A stretch of 64,000 bases of DNA, taken from positions 62,001-126,000 of the forward strand of contig NZ_AXDW01000010.1 of the NCBI RefSeq assembly GCF_000474945.1, given 5' to 3'. The notes below the pieces were generated by a model. That model was not told the origin of the DNA. It saw only the letters and a program-made list of their open reading frames with translations, and did no database searches. Positions 1 through 11,254 of the stretch are shown in pieces. Positions within the stretch are counted from its first letter, which is position 1. Every line of letters starts with the position of its first letter. The stretch comes from Solimonas soli DSM 21787. GTDB taxonomy: Bacteria; Pseudomonadota; Gammaproteobacteria; Nevskiales; Nevskiaceae. The position numbers and the translations under genes are program-made.

Positions 1-1650
1 GCCGTCACCGGACGACAACTGCCGGACGCGCTGCCGCGCGTGATGGGCACGGGCGCCTTCGACAGCGACGGCAAGTCCTACTACTACCTGGCGCTGCAGG
101 ATCTGCCGCCGGACGCCTCGCCGCTCGAAAAATTCCGGCGCCCGCGCGCCCGCCTGCATCGCCTCGGCAGCGACGACGCCAAGGATGCGGTGCTGCTGGC
201 GCAGGGCTCGACACCGTTGATCGAAGTGCCTGACTACCACTTGCCGTTCGTCTTCTCGGCGCCGGACGCGCCGTATCTCGTCGCCTATGTCCTGCCGGGG
301 GTCGATCCGGATCTCGCGATCTATCTGGCGCCGAAGAAGGGCGGTGCCAGACCGAAATGGCGGCGCGCCGCCACGCTCGACGACAGGGTCACCGACGCCT
401 GGCTGCACGGCGATGATCTCTACGTCGTCAGCTTCGCCGGCGCGCCGAACGGCAAGCTGCTGCGGCTCGACGCGCGCGATCCGGACTTCGCGAGGGCGGA
501 AGTGATCGTGCCGCCGGGCGACCTGGTGCTGACCAGCGGCACCGGGCTGGGCACCGAGGTCCTGCATGGCGGCGCCGACGCGCTGTATCTGCGCGTCGTC
601 AGCAATGGCGAAGGAGCGGCGCTGCGCGTGGCCTACGGCGCGAAGCCGTCGGTCACGCGCGTGGCGATTCCCGACGGCATGCAGGTCGACACCATCATCG
701 CCAGCAGCAGCGTGCCCGGCGCCTTGCTGCGTCTCAATTCGTGGATCCGTCCGGGCGATTTTTATCGCTACGACACCGGCAGCGGCAACGTCGTCGCGAC
801 GGGCCTGATTGAGAAGAACAGCGTCGATCCGCTCGATCATGTCGTCGAGGAAGTGACGGTGGCGGCGAAGGACGGCACGCCGGTTCCGCTCAGCATCATC
901 CGGCGCAAGGACGCCAGGCTCGACGGCAGCGCGCCGACGGCGATGATCGGCTACGGCGCCTATGGCGATGCGTGGACGCCGAGCTATGCGCGCCGCGTGA
1001 ACGCGTGGATCGAGCGCGGCGGCATTCTCGCGGTCGCGCATGTGCGCGGCGGCGGCGAGAAGGGCGAGGCCTGGCACATGGGCGGCTACAAGCTCTCCAA
1101 GCACAACACCTGGGAGGACTTCATCGCCTGCGCGCACTGGCTCATCGACCATCGCTACACCAGCAGCGCGAAGCTCGGCATCTGGAGCCAGAGTGCCGGC
1201 GGCATCCTGATCGGCCGGACGATCACGACCGAGCCGGGCCTCGTGGCCGCCGCCGTCGATGGCGTGCCGCTGTCCGACTCGCTGCGCTTCGAGACCGGCG
1301 CGAATGGCCCGGCCAACATTCCCGAATTCGGTTCGGTGACGACGCAGCAAGGCTTCGACGCGCTGTATCTCATGGGCGCGTACTACCACGTGCAGCCGGG
1401 CGTGAAGTATCCGTACGTGATGGTCACCGCCGGCGCCAACGATCCGCGCGTCGATGCGTGGCAGGGTGCCAAGATGGCGGCGGCGCTGCAGGCGGCGACC
1501 GGCAGCGGCAAGCCGGTGCTGCTGCGCGTGAACTTCGATGGCGGCCACTTCGCCGACACGTCCGCGCAGGAGAATTCGGACTGGACCGACATCTTCACGT
1601 TCTTCCTGTGGGCCTTCGGCGACCCGCAGTTCAGGCCGACGGCGCACTGA
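1..1650 (+). CDS. Prolyl oligopeptidase family serine peptidase (S9A-like), 5' end missing
   Basis: The reading frame is open from the first base of the window, so the N-terminus lies outside it; the first in-frame start-like codon (GTG at 40) is not the real start. What remains is the later part of a beta-propeller followed by the alpha/beta-hydrolase peptidase domain. The nucleophile is the serine of SQSAGG (codon 1192-1194), the aspartate is in GANDPRVDAW (codon 1441) and the histidine in DGGHFAD (codon 1546), in the S9 order Ser-Asp-His. S9A enzymes cut short peptides, often after proline. The usual GGSNGG nucleophile elbow is SQSAGG here, so proline specificity is not assured. No signal peptide can be judged. 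A convergent sirtuin gene follows after about 200 bases. Confidence 0.88.
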   Translation, partial: AVTGRQLPDALPRVMGTGAFDSDGKSYYYLALQDLPPDASPLEKFRRPRARLHRLGSDDAKDAVLLAQGSTPLIEVPDYHLPFVFSAPDAPYLVAYVLPGVDPDLAIYLAPKKGGARPKWRRAATLDDRVTDAWLHGDDLYVVSFAGAPNGKLLRLDARDPDFARAEVIVPPGDLVLTSGTGLGTEVLHGGADALYLRVVSNGEGAALRVAYGAKPSVTRVAIPDGMQVDTIIASSSVPGALLRLNSWIRPGDFYRYDTGSGNVVATGLIEKNSVDPLDHVVEEVTVAAKDGTPVPLSIIRRKDARLDGSAPTAMIGYGAYGDAWTPSYARRVNAWIERGGILAVAHVRGGGEKGEAWHMGGYKLSKHNTWEDFIACAHWLIDHRYTSSAKLGIWSQSAGGILIGRTITTEPGLVAAAVDGVPLSDSLRFETGANGPANIPEFGSVTTQQGFDALYLMGAYYHVQPGVKYPYVMVTAGANDPRVDAWQGAKMAAALQAATGSGKPVLLRVNFDGGHFADTSAQENSDWTDIFTFFLWAFGDPQFRPTAH

Positions 1651-1811
1651 GCGCACATGGCGCCCGCGAGCGCATGGCATCGGGCCGCTCGTGCGGCGCC
1701 GCGCGTCGCGGCGATCCGCGGTGCACGCGCCGTCGGCCGCTGTCGCGGCGCGCGGCGCTGGAGAGCGGGTCAGGGTGAAAGGCGTCCGCCGGACGCCGCC
1801 CGATCCGGCGA

Positions 1812-1838
1812 CCCTCTCCCTTCAACGAGGGGAGAGGG
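1812..1838. repeat. Inverted repeat between convergent genes
   Basis: CCCTCTCCC (1812-1820) and GGGAGAGGG (1830-1838) form a perfect 9-bp stem between the ends of the peptidase and the sirtuin genes. There is no T-tract, so it looks like a dispersed palindromic element, although a transcript could fold it. The rest of 1651-1853 shows no gene. Confidence 0.6.
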
Positions 1839-1853
1839 GAATGGGGCGGCCAT

Positions 1854-2585
1854 TCAAGGAGCGAAGCCGTTGACCAGCGCCACGCTCGCCGGCTCGCGCA
1901 GCGTGCGCATGAACAGCTTCGACGCTTCGGTCGCTTCCGGATTGATCTCGACCATCAGCGCGCCCTTGCGCTGCGCCAGCGGGATGAAGCTCGCGGCCGG
2001 GTAGACGACGGCCGAGGTGCCGACCGAGACGAACAGCTCGCAGCCGGCGATCAATTCGCCGGCGCGCGCGAACACGTCTTCGTCGACCATGTCCTCGAAC
2101 CAAGTGATGTCCGGACGCAGCGGCGCGCCGCAGTCGGGACAGGCGCGTGTCGCGTAGCGTGCGGCGGCGAGGTCTTCGTGCACGCCGTGCCGTGCGCAGC
2201 GAACCCGCCACAGCGAGCCGTGCAGCTCGGCGGCCACGTGCACGCCGGCGCGCTGCAGCAGGCCGTCGATGTTCTGCGTGATGACGTGCAGCCGCGGCTG
2301 CGCCGCCTGCAGCTTCGCGAGTGCGTGATGGCCGGCGTGCGGCGCGCAGTCGAGCACGGTCTTGCGACGCAGCTCGTGGAAATCGAGCACCTTCCGCGGG
2401 TTGCGGTCGAACGCGCGCTGGCAGGCGTATTCGCCGTAGTCGTACTGCGCCCAGATGCCGCCGCTGCCGCGATAGGTCGGCACGCCGCACTCGGCGGACA
2501 TGCCGGCGCCGATGAAGAAGACGACGGAGCGGAAGTCGGACAGCGCGATTGGCGACATGAGGGGAACCCCTGTGCGCTCACTCAA
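1854..2585 (-). CDS. cobB: Sir2-family NAD-dependent protein deacylase (CobB type)
   Basis: A 243-residue sirtuin that uses NAD+ to remove acyl groups from lysines. Visible motifs in order are the nucleotide loop GAGMSAECGVPTYRG, the TQNIDGLLQRAG motif, the catalytic histidine in ELHG, a zinc-binding region with CARH then CPDCG, and the SVGTSAVV and EINPEAT segments. In the position of the Tyr-x-x-Arg pair that favours succinyl/malonyl groups in class III enzymes the sequence reads FHELRR, with His for Tyr and the Arg kept, so the acyl preference is uncertain. The start could also be the internal Met at 2558 (MSPIALSDF), which fits the length of relatives better. Monocistronic and convergent with the peptidase gene. 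Confidence 0.92.
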   Translation of the reverse strand: MSERTGVPLMSPIALSDFRSVVFFIGAGMSAECGVPTYRGSGGIWAQYDYGEYACQRAFDRNPRKVLDFHELRRKTVLDCAPHAGHHALAKLQAAQPRLHVITQNIDGLLQRAGVHVAAELHGSLWRVRCARHGVHEDLAAARYATRACPDCGAPLRPDITWFEDMVDEDVFARAGELIAGCELFVSVGTSAVVYPAASFIPLAQRKGALMVEINPEATEASKLFMRTLREPASVALVNGFAP

Positions 2586-2589
2586 AAAA

Positions 2590-2715
2590 ATGACACGTCA
2601 TTCCCGCGAAAGCGGGAATCCAGAGCGGCAAGCACCGACACGCGGTGCCTGGACTCCCGCCCTACGCCCTCGAAGGAGGGTTCGCGGGAATGCATTTGCA
2701 CTCCGCGAGGCACGC
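2590..2715. repeat. Dispersed palindromic repeat upstream of cobB
   Basis: ATTCCCGC-GAAA-GCGGGAAT (2600-2619) is a perfect 8-bp hairpin, followed by a second set of arms ending in TTCGCGGGAATG near 2680-2692. Repeats of the form TCATTCCCGCGAAAGCGGGA are common between genes in Xanthomonadales and relatives. It lies between the divergent end of cobB's promoter side and the 3' end of uvrA and codes for nothing evident. Confidence 0.7.
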
Positions 2716-2720
2716 TGCGC

Positions 2721-5576
<2,856 letters not shown>

Positions 5577-5727
5577 CGGGGGGGGACGTGCAGGAAGCGT
5601 GAACGGACCAATATAGGGGCTGCCGGTGCCACATGAAAGACGCCGACGCGCCGCCGCCCGTAGCCGGGCGTCGACCGCCGGCCGGAAAGCCTTGGGCGCC
5701 GCCGGTGCCCGCCGTAAACTTTCGCGC

Positions 5728-6111
5728 ATGCGCTACGTCCTGCTCGCCGTCGCGGTCATCAGCCTCGCCATCGGCATCGTCGGCATTTTCGTGCCCGGCC
5801 TGCCGACGACCGATTTCGTGCTGATCGCCGGCTGGGCGGCGGCGCAGAGCTCGCCGCGCTTCCACGCCTGGCTGGAAAGCCACCCGCGCTTCGGCCCGGT
5901 GCTGCGCAACTGGCGCGAAACCCGCTCGGTCAGCCGCCGCGCCAAGTGGATGGCGACGGTGATGATGAGCCTGAGCGCGGTGATCCTGTTCGCCACCGTC
6001 AGGCGCCTGTGGGTCGCCGAACTGCTCACCGCCTGCATGGCGGCGGTCGCCGTCTGGCTGTGGCTGCGCCCGGAGCCGGGGCGCGGCGCGGCGCCCGGCG
6101 CGGTACCATAG
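5728..6111 (+). CDS. DUF454 (YbaN-like) inner-membrane protein
   Basis: A 127-residue membrane protein with an N-terminal hydrophobic hairpin (residues about 3-40, containing [15 protein letters not shown]), a short polar loop with [14 protein letters not shown], and a second hydrophobic hairpin from about residue 75 to 115. The PGLPTTxF and HPxFGxxLxxW motifs identify the DUF454/YbaN family, whose function is unknown. The ATG at 5728 is chosen because the sequence upstream in the same frame is Arg/Ala-rich and unlike the family. Divergent from uvrA. Confidence 0.8.
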   Translation: MRYVLLAVAVISLAIGIVGIFVPGLPTTDFVLIAGWAAAQSSPRFHAWLESHPRFGPVLRNWRETRSVSRRAKWMATVMMSLSAVILFATVRRLWVAELLTACMAAVAVWLWLRPEPGRGAAPGAVP

Positions 6112-6249
6112 CGACGTCCCGCCGCCGGATCCCGGGCGGGCCCTTCACAGCGAGGTGAAGCAGCGTCGACCGCGGCCGGCCAGTGGCGGCCCCGGGGTTG
6201 GCGCGAATCGTGCTCCCTCCATTGCGCTTTTCCTTGGCACATACGGCTC

Positions 6250-7443
6250 ATGAATCGTTTCGAATGGCGCGCCACCGCCGCGCTGTCCCTTCTGCAGGCA
6301 TTGCGCATGCTCGGCATGTTCATGATCCTGCCGGTGTTCGAGTTGTACGCCCGCGATCTGCCGGGCGGCGCCGCGCCGATGCAGATCGGCCTCGCCATCG
6401 GCCTCTACGGCCTCGTGCAGGCCTGCCTGCAGATCCCGTTCGGCATGCTCTCCGACCGCATCGGCCGCAAGCCGGTGATCGTGATGGGGCTGGCGCTGTT
6501 CGCGCTCGGCAGCTTCGTCGCCGGCCACACGCATGAAATCCACTGGATCATCGCCGGCCGTGCCATCCAGGGCGCCGGCGCCATCTCCGGCGCGGTCTCG
6601 GCGCTGCTCGCCGACGTCACGCGGCCGCAGGTGCGCACCACGGCGATGGCGATCATGGGCGCCGGCATGGGCCTGTCGTTCATCGTCGCGCTGGTGCTCG
6701 GCCCGGTGCTCAGCGGCATGATCGGCGTCGCCGGCATCTTCGATCTGACCGGCGTGCTGGCCCTGCTGGCGATCCCGGGCATGATCTTCATGGTGCCGGA
6801 CGCGCCGCGCCTGCCGGCCGTGCCCGGCGGCCTGCGCCGCGCGCTCGGCGACGCGCAGCTGCTGCGCCTCGACGGCGGCATCTTCCTGCTGCACGCCATG
6901 ATGACGACGCTGTTCATCGCCGCGCCGCAGGCCATCGAGCAGACCCTGCACCTGCCGAGCGCGCGGCATTGGGAGGTCTACCTGCCGGTGCTGCTGCTGT
7001 CGATCATCCCGGTGTTCCCGATGATCCGCCGCATCGAGGCCAGCGGCCGCGTCAAGTCGGCCTTCCTCGGCGCCATCGTGCTGCTCAGCATCGCGCTGCT
7101 GCTCGCCTCGGAAGTGCATGCCAGCGCCACCGGCCTGTGCCTGGCGCTGATCGTGTTCTTCATCGGCTTCAACTATCTCGAAGGCTCGCTGCCGTCGATG
7201 ATCTCGCGCCGCGCGCCGCCCGAGCAGAAAGGCGCGGCGCTCGGCGTCTATGCCAGCAGCCAGTTCCTCGGCGGCTTCGCCGGCGGCACGCTCGGCGGCT
7301 TCGCGCTCGGCCACTGGGGCATCGGCGGCGCGTTCGCGGTCGCCGGGCTGCTGCCGCTGATCTGGCTCAGCTTCGCGGTGACGCTGGCGCCGCCGCCCGT
7401 CCATCCGCTGGAATCGGGCAGCCTCGAATCCGGCCGTCCCTGA
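6250..7443 (+). CDS. MFS transporter, YajR-like
   Basis: A 397-residue major facilitator protein with about 12 hydrophobic segments. It starts MNRFEWRATAALSLLQALRM, and the signature loop between helices 2 and 3 reads GMLSDRIGRKP. Its place directly before ssb and beside uvrA matches the YajR-like proton-driven transporter found there in many gammaproteobacteria. The usual YajR C-terminal cytosolic domain is absent: the protein ends shortly after helix 12 (LAPPPVHPLESG). The substrate is unknown. Confidence 0.88.
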   Translation: MNRFEWRATAALSLLQALRMLGMFMILPVFELYARDLPGGAAPMQIGLAIGLYGLVQACLQIPFGMLSDRIGRKPVIVMGLALFALGSFVAGHTHEIHWIIAGRAIQGAGAISGAVSALLADVTRPQVRTTAMAIMGAGMGLSFIVALVLGPVLSGMIGVAGIFDLTGVLALLAIPGMIFMVPDAPRLPAVPGGLRRALGDAQLLRLDGGIFLLHAMMTTLFIAAPQAIEQTLHLPSARHWEVYLPVLLLSIIPVFPMIRRIEASGRVKSAFLGAIVLLSIALLLASEVHASATGLCLALIVFFIGFNYLEGSLPSMISRRAPPEQKGAALGVYASSQFLGGFAGGTLGGFALGHWGIGGAFAVAGLLPLIWLSFAVTLAPPPVHPLESGSLESGRP

Positions 7444-7579
7444 GCGCGGGCGCCCGCCCGCCGGCCGCCTCATCGGCGGCCAGTCTGTGATCTAATGACC
7501 GGACGTTTTTCGTCGCGACGGCGCAGGCTTGAACACGCCGCCGACGGCATTACCGAATTCATTCTGTGGGGACTCAATC

Positions 7580-8074
7580 ATGGCCCGTGGCGTCAACAAA
7601 GTGATTCTGATCGGCAATCTCGGCAAGGACCCCGAGGTGCGCTATTTCCCCAGCGGCGATGCCGTCGCCAACGCGACGATCGCCACCACCGAAAGCTGGA
7701 AGGACAAGCAGACTGGCGAGCAGAAGGAAGCGACGGAATGGCACAACGTCGTGTTCCCCGGCAAGCTCGGCGAGATCGCCGGCAAGTACCTGAAGAAAGG
7801 CTCCAAGGTCTACGTCGAAGGTTCCCTGAGGACGCGCAAGTGGACCGACAAGGAGGGCAAGGACCGCTACACCACCGAGATCCGCGTGCAGGACATGCAG
7901 ATGCTCGACGGCAAGCCGGGCGGCGGTGGTTCGGCGTCGTTCGGTGGTGACGAATCGCGCGGCGGCTATGGCGGCGGCAGCTCGGCGCCTTCGCGCGCGC
8001 CGGCCCGCAGCGCGCCGGCGGCGGCACCCGCCGAGATGGATGCGCCGTTCGAGGACGATGACATTCCGTTCTGA
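7580..8074 (+). CDS. ssb: Single-stranded DNA-binding protein
   Basis: A 164-residue SSB that coats ssDNA during replication, repair and recombination and recruits partner proteins. Residues 1-110 are the OB fold ([20 protein letters not shown] at the start), followed by a Gly/Ser/Ala-rich linker and the conserved acidic tip ending DDDIPF. The ATG at 7580 matches the family start; an upstream in-frame Met at 7529 would add 17 unrelated residues. A strong terminator follows at 8105-8133. Confidence 0.97.
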   Translation: MARGVNKVILIGNLGKDPEVRYFPSGDAVANATIATTESWKDKQTGEQKEATEWHNVVFPGKLGEIAGKYLKKGSKVYVEGSLRTRKWTDKEGKDRYTTEIRVQDMQMLDGKPGGGGSASFGGDESRGGYGGGSSAPSRAPARSAPAAAPAEMDAPFEDDDIPF

Positions 8075-8083
8075 GGCGCTACC

Positions 8084-8548
8084 TCAAACATTTGTAAAAA
8101 CACCAAGCCCGCGACTGCGGGCTTTTTGTTTTTCGCAAAGCGCCATTGCCCGCGCCGGATCGGCATTGCTCACCGTGTCTGTTGCCGGCTGCGGCGATGG
8201 TCCGGGTTTATCGATCAGGCTTTTGCAGTAAACGCTCAGGCGCTGAATCCGGCCTTGCGCATTCAATTCGTAAAAGTTGGCGGTATGCCGTACGGAGCCA
8301 TCCGGCAGGCGGGCTTCGATTTCGACGGCGATCGAGTGATGTCCGACGACGCGGGCCACCGGCGTCGGCACAGGGCCGCCGGCAGCGAACACGCTGCGAT
8401 GCAATTCACGGATGGCCGCAACGCCCGCGAACTGCTTGCCGTTGGGCAGCGTGAAGCTCGCGTCATCGGCATAGATGTGGACGAGGGCGTCGAGATCGCG
8501 GGCGCGGATACTGGCGAAGTAGCGTTCGGTGACGGCAGTAGGGTCCAC
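8084..8548 (-). CDS. NTF2-like / SnoaL-like domain protein
   Basis: A 154-residue protein from a GTG start (MDPTAVTERYFASIRARDLD) with a well placed AGGAG about 7 bases upstream. Residues 1-115 show the cone-shaped NTF2/SnoaL pattern (helix YFASIRARDLDALVHIYADD, then LPNGKQFAGVAAIRELH, then alternating beta strands). Such proteins may isomerise, hydrolyse or bind small hydrophobic ligands; the actual role is unknown. The last 20 or so residues (EKQKARSRGLGVFTNV) are encoded by the ssb terminator hairpin and look like read-on past the original stop rather than a functional tail. Confidence 0.72.
   Translation of the reverse strand: MDPTAVTERYFASIRARDLDALVHIYADDASFTLPNGKQFAGVAAIRELHRSVFAAGGPVPTPVARVVGHHSIAVEIEARLPDGSVRHTANFYELNAQGRIQRLSVYCKSLIDKPGPSPQPATDTVSNADPARAMALCEKQKARSRGLGVFTNV
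8105..8133 (+). terminator. Intrinsic terminator of ssb
   Basis: AGCCCGC (8106-8112), loop GACT, GCGGGCT (8117-8123), then a T-rich run to 8133. This is a classic rho-independent terminator 30 bases after the ssb stop. It lies inside the 3' coding end of the convergent NTF2-like gene. Confidence 0.9.
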
Positions 8549-8772
8549 GGGCGACTCCTGATGGCGATGAAGACATCATTCTCGCCGCGACGAGCCGCGG
8601 TGAACGGTGCGGCGAGCCTGCCAATGGCGTCATCGCGAAATTCTGGCCATCGATGCACAGTACGGCCGGACATCGTCAGTCGACGGCGGTCGCGGCGATG
8701 GACGCATGCCGATCGCTTCGCTAACGTGAAGACGTCAATATTTCGAGCGTCGTCGTCGCCGGCAGTCGCTGC
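8549..8772. other. Intergenic region between divergent genes
   Basis: About 220 bases between the NTF2-like gene and the AraC-type gene. It should hold both promoters, but no convincing -35/-10 pair, operator palindrome or coding signal was recognised. Confidence 0.4.
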
Positions 8773-8852
8773 ATGCCCGATCTCCCTCCATATGAGTCTG
8801 TCCGGCCGTCCTCCGGGGTGCCTGGGGCTGCTTCGCGGACGCGTTCAGTGAT

Positions 8853-9530
8853 TTGCAGCGCGTCGGCAAAGTCCTGTTCGTGCCGGCCCACCATCGTTAC
8901 CGGGGTCAGGGCGGCAGCGGCCGGCAGCGCAGCATCAGTGTGTTCATGCGCGCCGATCCGCGTTTCGATGACGAGGCGGTGTTCGGCGACGATCTGGGCG
9001 GGGTTCTGAAGCACTGCGTGCATCTGCAAAGCAGTGCCTTGGACGGGTTGATGGCACGCATCGGCCGCGAAACCTCGGTGCCGGGATTCGCTTCGGAACT
9101 GATGGTCGAGGGGCTCAGCCTCAGCATGCTGATCGAGGCCGTCCGTCTGCTGCGCAGTCTGCGCGCGCAATGTGCACACAAAGGTGGACTCGCCGGCTGG
9201 CGACCGAAGCGGCTCAAGGAGCGCATCCACGGCGATGGTCCGCCGGCTTCGCCGGCCGAACTCGCCACGCTGTGCGGCTTGAGCCGACGGCATCTGATCC
9301 GCGCCTTTCGCGAGCAGACCGGCGAGACCATCGGCGCCTACGCGCAGCGGGTGGCGATGGCGCGTGCGCAGCATCTGTTGCGGGACACCCGGCAGCCGGT
9401 GAAAGCCGTCGCCGTCACGCTGGGCTTTTCGAGTCCGGCGGCGTTCGCAACCGCCTTCCGGCGCTCGTTCGGCTTGAGCCCGAAGGCTTTTCGCGCGCGC
9501 CAGTCGCCACCGTTCACGCCGCGCGACTGA
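8853..9530 (+). CDS. AraC-family transcriptional regulator, N-terminal frameshift likely
   Basis: The intact frame (225 residues, TTG start) carries a C-terminal double helix-turn-helix: PAELATLCGLSRRHLIRAFR and VKAVAVTLGFSSPAAFATAF, ending in the FGLSPKAFR motif of the AraC family. The N-terminal part is a ligand/cupin-type region with GRQRSISVFM. The frame is open upstream back to 8796 and still reads protein-like (CFADAFSDLQRVGKV) but has no good start; a family-like N-terminus MPDLPPYESV begins with ATG at 8773 in the +1 frame. A one-base indel near 8825-8835 would join them. The gene is therefore either recently broken, uses the TTG, or contains a sequencing error. Target unknown. Confidence 0.7.
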   Translation: MQRVGKVLFVPAHHRYRGQGGSGRQRSISVFMRADPRFDDEAVFGDDLGGVLKHCVHLQSSALDGLMARIGRETSVPGFASELMVEGLSLSMLIEAVRLLRSLRAQCAHKGGLAGWRPKRLKERIHGDGPPASPAELATLCGLSRRHLIRAFREQTGETIGAYAQRVAMARAQHLLRDTRQPVKAVAVTLGFSSPAAFATAFRRSFGLSPKAFRARQSPPFTPRD

Positions 9531-9715
9531 AACGCCGCGGCCGCGATCGGCAGCGGATGGCGCTCTGTCGAAACTTCGGCGCGCCGCCGAAGGCAAAGAC
9601 GTTTGTTGCCGGCTCAGGCCGTCCATAAAGTTCGAGCGCGGGTGAACAGCCGTTCATCGCACGCCACTTCCGCTTGCCCGGAAGTGCTTGTTCACAACGG
9701 ATGCGGGTGCAGAAG

Positions 9716-9987
9716 ATGAAAGTAGGCTTCATCGGGCTTGGCAGCATGGGGGCGCCGATCGCGCGTCGTCTGGCGCGTTCCGGCTTCGCCGTCGTCGGCT
9801 GCGACATTTCGCCGCAGATGCTGGAAGCGTTCGACGAGCCGGACACGCTGCGGCAGGCCGATCCGATCGAAACCGCGCGCGGCGTCGAGGCGCTGGGCGT
9901 TTGTGTGCGCACCGACGCGCAATTGAAATCGCTGGTCGGCGATGGCGCCCTGTTCGAGGCGCTGGGTGCCGGCGGCCTTTCCGTGAA
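9716..9987 (+). pseudogene. Remnant of a 6-phosphogluconate/3-hydroxyisobutyrate dehydrogenase-type gene
   Basis: The ATG at 9716 begins a typical NAD-binding Rossmann N-terminus: KVGFIGLGSMGAPIARRLAR, then VGCDISPQMLEAF. Similarity is clear for about 90 residues, to around GALFEALGAGG, and then stops where a palindromic repeat begins. The second half of the NAD domain and the whole catalytic domain (normally about 290 residues in total) are missing. The intact gene may once have belonged with the neighbouring LacI-type regulator, since such dehydrogenases often sit in sugar-acid loci; that is inference. Confidence 0.8.
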
Positions 9988-10116
9988 TAAAGCGCAGTCG
10001 CAACGGGCTGCGCAAACGGTGCATCTGGATCGCCACGGCCGCTACGCCCTTCGCCAAGCTCAGGACAGGCCTCGCGATGACGGAATTCTTTCCTGGCGAC
10101 GCTGCCGGCTCTGTTT
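9988..10116. repeat. Dispersed repeat at the truncation point
   Basis: The stretch contains TTCGCCAAGCTCAGGACAGG followed by CCTCGCGATGACG, a form of interspersed repeat common in these bacteria. It begins where the dehydrogenase remnant loses similarity and runs up to the LacI-type gene's stop codon, so it may mark an insertion or deletion junction. Confidence 0.55.
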
Positions 10117-11133
10117 TCAGGTGCTCTCGCGCGGCGCGAGCGTGCAGGCAAGCGCTTTGGTGCTGGCGTCGGGATTCAGGGTGCCCAGTTCTTCGAGAAC
10201 GCGATCGGCAGCGACTTCACCGATGTCGCGTGCCGGCGGTCGTACGGAGCTGAGGCTCGGGAACAGCGCTTCGGCGATCGGGAAGTCGCCGAAGCCAAGC
10301 ACGGCGCACTGCTGGGGAATCCGCAGTCCGAGGCGCTGTGCGGCGAGCACGGCGCCGCTGGCGACGTTGTCGTTGGCGCAGAATAGCGCGTCGATATCGC
10401 CGCTGCGCATGATTTCCTCGATCGCCAGGCGTCCGGCGGCGATCGGATGCACGGCACCGGGTTCGATCAAGCGCGTCGCCAGGCCATAGTCGCGCAGCAG
10501 GCAGGCGGCGAACTCCTCGTAGCGCAGCGCCGCCCACAGATCGCCGGCGATCGGCGTCTGCGCGTAGGCGATGCGCCGATAGCCGCGCTCGTGCAGGAAG
10601 GCTGCCGCCAGCCGGCTGACCTCGTCGTGCGCGAAGCCGACCTGCGGATACGGCCGATCCGGCCGATAGTCCCAGACTTCGACGACCGGCACGCTGGCGC
10701 GCGCCAGCATCTGTTCGGTGCCGGGCGTGTGCTGGCAGCCAGTGACCACCAGCGCCGCTGGCGCCCAGCCGAGGAATGCGCGCACGACTTCCTCTTCCTT
10801 TTCCAGCGAGAACTCGCTCGATGCCAGCAGCAGCTGGTAGCCGTAGCGGCTGACGCGATCGCTGAACGCCTGGATGGTGTCGACGTAAATCGGTGCCGAG
10901 ATGCTCGGCAGGACCAGGCCGATGACGCGCGCCTGCGCCGATGCCAGCCCGCCGGCGGCGAGATTCGGCACGTAGCCGAGTTCGGCGACGGCGGCGGCGA
11001 TGCGCTGGCGCGTCGCTTCGGAGACGTGTTGCGGGCGGTTGAAATAGCGCGACACCGTGATCGGCGAGGTACTGGCCAGCTCGGCCACCTGATCGAGCGT
11101 CGCGCGCCCTGAACTGCGGCGCTTACGAGTCAT
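10117..11133 (-). CDS. LacI-family transcriptional regulator
   Basis: A 338-residue repressor-type regulator. Residues about 12-33 form the LacI helix-turn-helix plus hinge helix (TLDQVAELASTSPITVSRYF), followed by a periplasmic-binding-protein-like effector domain (VIGLVLPSISAPIYVDTIQ, then YRRIAYAQTPIAGD and ALFCANDNVASGAVLAAQ). It most resembles the GntR branch of the family. It is divergent from the tauD-like gene, and a palindrome of LacI type lies in the shared 121-base promoter region, so it probably controls the downstream sulfur-scavenging operon and itself. LacI control of a sulfonate locus would be unusual, since Cbl/CysB normally do this. The effector is unknown. Confidence 0.92.
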   Translation of the reverse strand: MTRKRRSSGRATLDQVAELASTSPITVSRYFNRPQHVSEATRQRIAAAVAELGYVPNLAAGGLASAQARVIGLVLPSISAPIYVDTIQAFSDRVSRYGYQLLLASSEFSLEKEEEVVRAFLGWAPAALVVTGCQHTPGTEQMLARASVPVVEVWDYRPDRPYPQVGFAHDEVSRLAAAFLHERGYRRIAYAQTPIAGDLWAALRYEEFAACLLRDYGLATRLIEPGAVHPIAAGRLAIEEIMRSGDIDALFCANDNVASGAVLAAQRLGLRIPQQCAVLGFGDFPIAEALFPSLSSVRPPARDIGEVAADRVLEELGTLNPDASTKALACTLAPREST

Positions 11134-11154
11134 GGGAGTGCATATGTCGGAAAG

Positions 11155-11172
11155 ATTTGTTGGCCGGCAAAT
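11155..11172. promoter_or_regulatory. Possible second operator, proximal to the LacI-type gene
   Basis: An 18-base imperfect palindrome, ATTTGTTGGCCGGCAAAT, with 7 of 9 base pairs matching around a GGCC centre. It starts 22 bases upstream of the LacI-type start codon. Its centre is 61 bases (about six helical turns) from the centre of the better operator at 11216-11233. This is inference from symmetry only. Confidence 0.4.
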
Positions 11173-11215
11173 ATGTTATTGGATAAAGCATCGGTCAAAA
11201 CGACAACATAGGAAA

Positions 11216-11233
11216 AATGGTAGCGCTAGCATT
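11216..11233. promoter_or_regulatory. LacI-type operator upstream of the tauD-like gene
   Basis: AATGGTAGCGCTAGCATT is palindromic except for one pair and carries the central GCGC-type core flanked by TA, close to TGGTAGCGCTAACA-type boxes known for LacI regulators in Xanthomonas. It ends 21 bases before the ATG at 11255, a position where binding would block transcription or initiation of the sulfur operon. Confidence 0.7.
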
Positions 11234-11254
11234 ATTCATTTATCACGAATTAGC

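Noticed and set aside
1812-1838. Bidirectional intrinsic terminator
   Set aside because: The stem is good but neither side has a T-tract, so it is listed as a repeat only.
9674-10489. A 271-residue fused dehydrogenase reading frame
   Set aside because: After about 90 residues it runs through a repeat and antisense to the LacI-type gene, so it is a remnant rather than a fusion protein.
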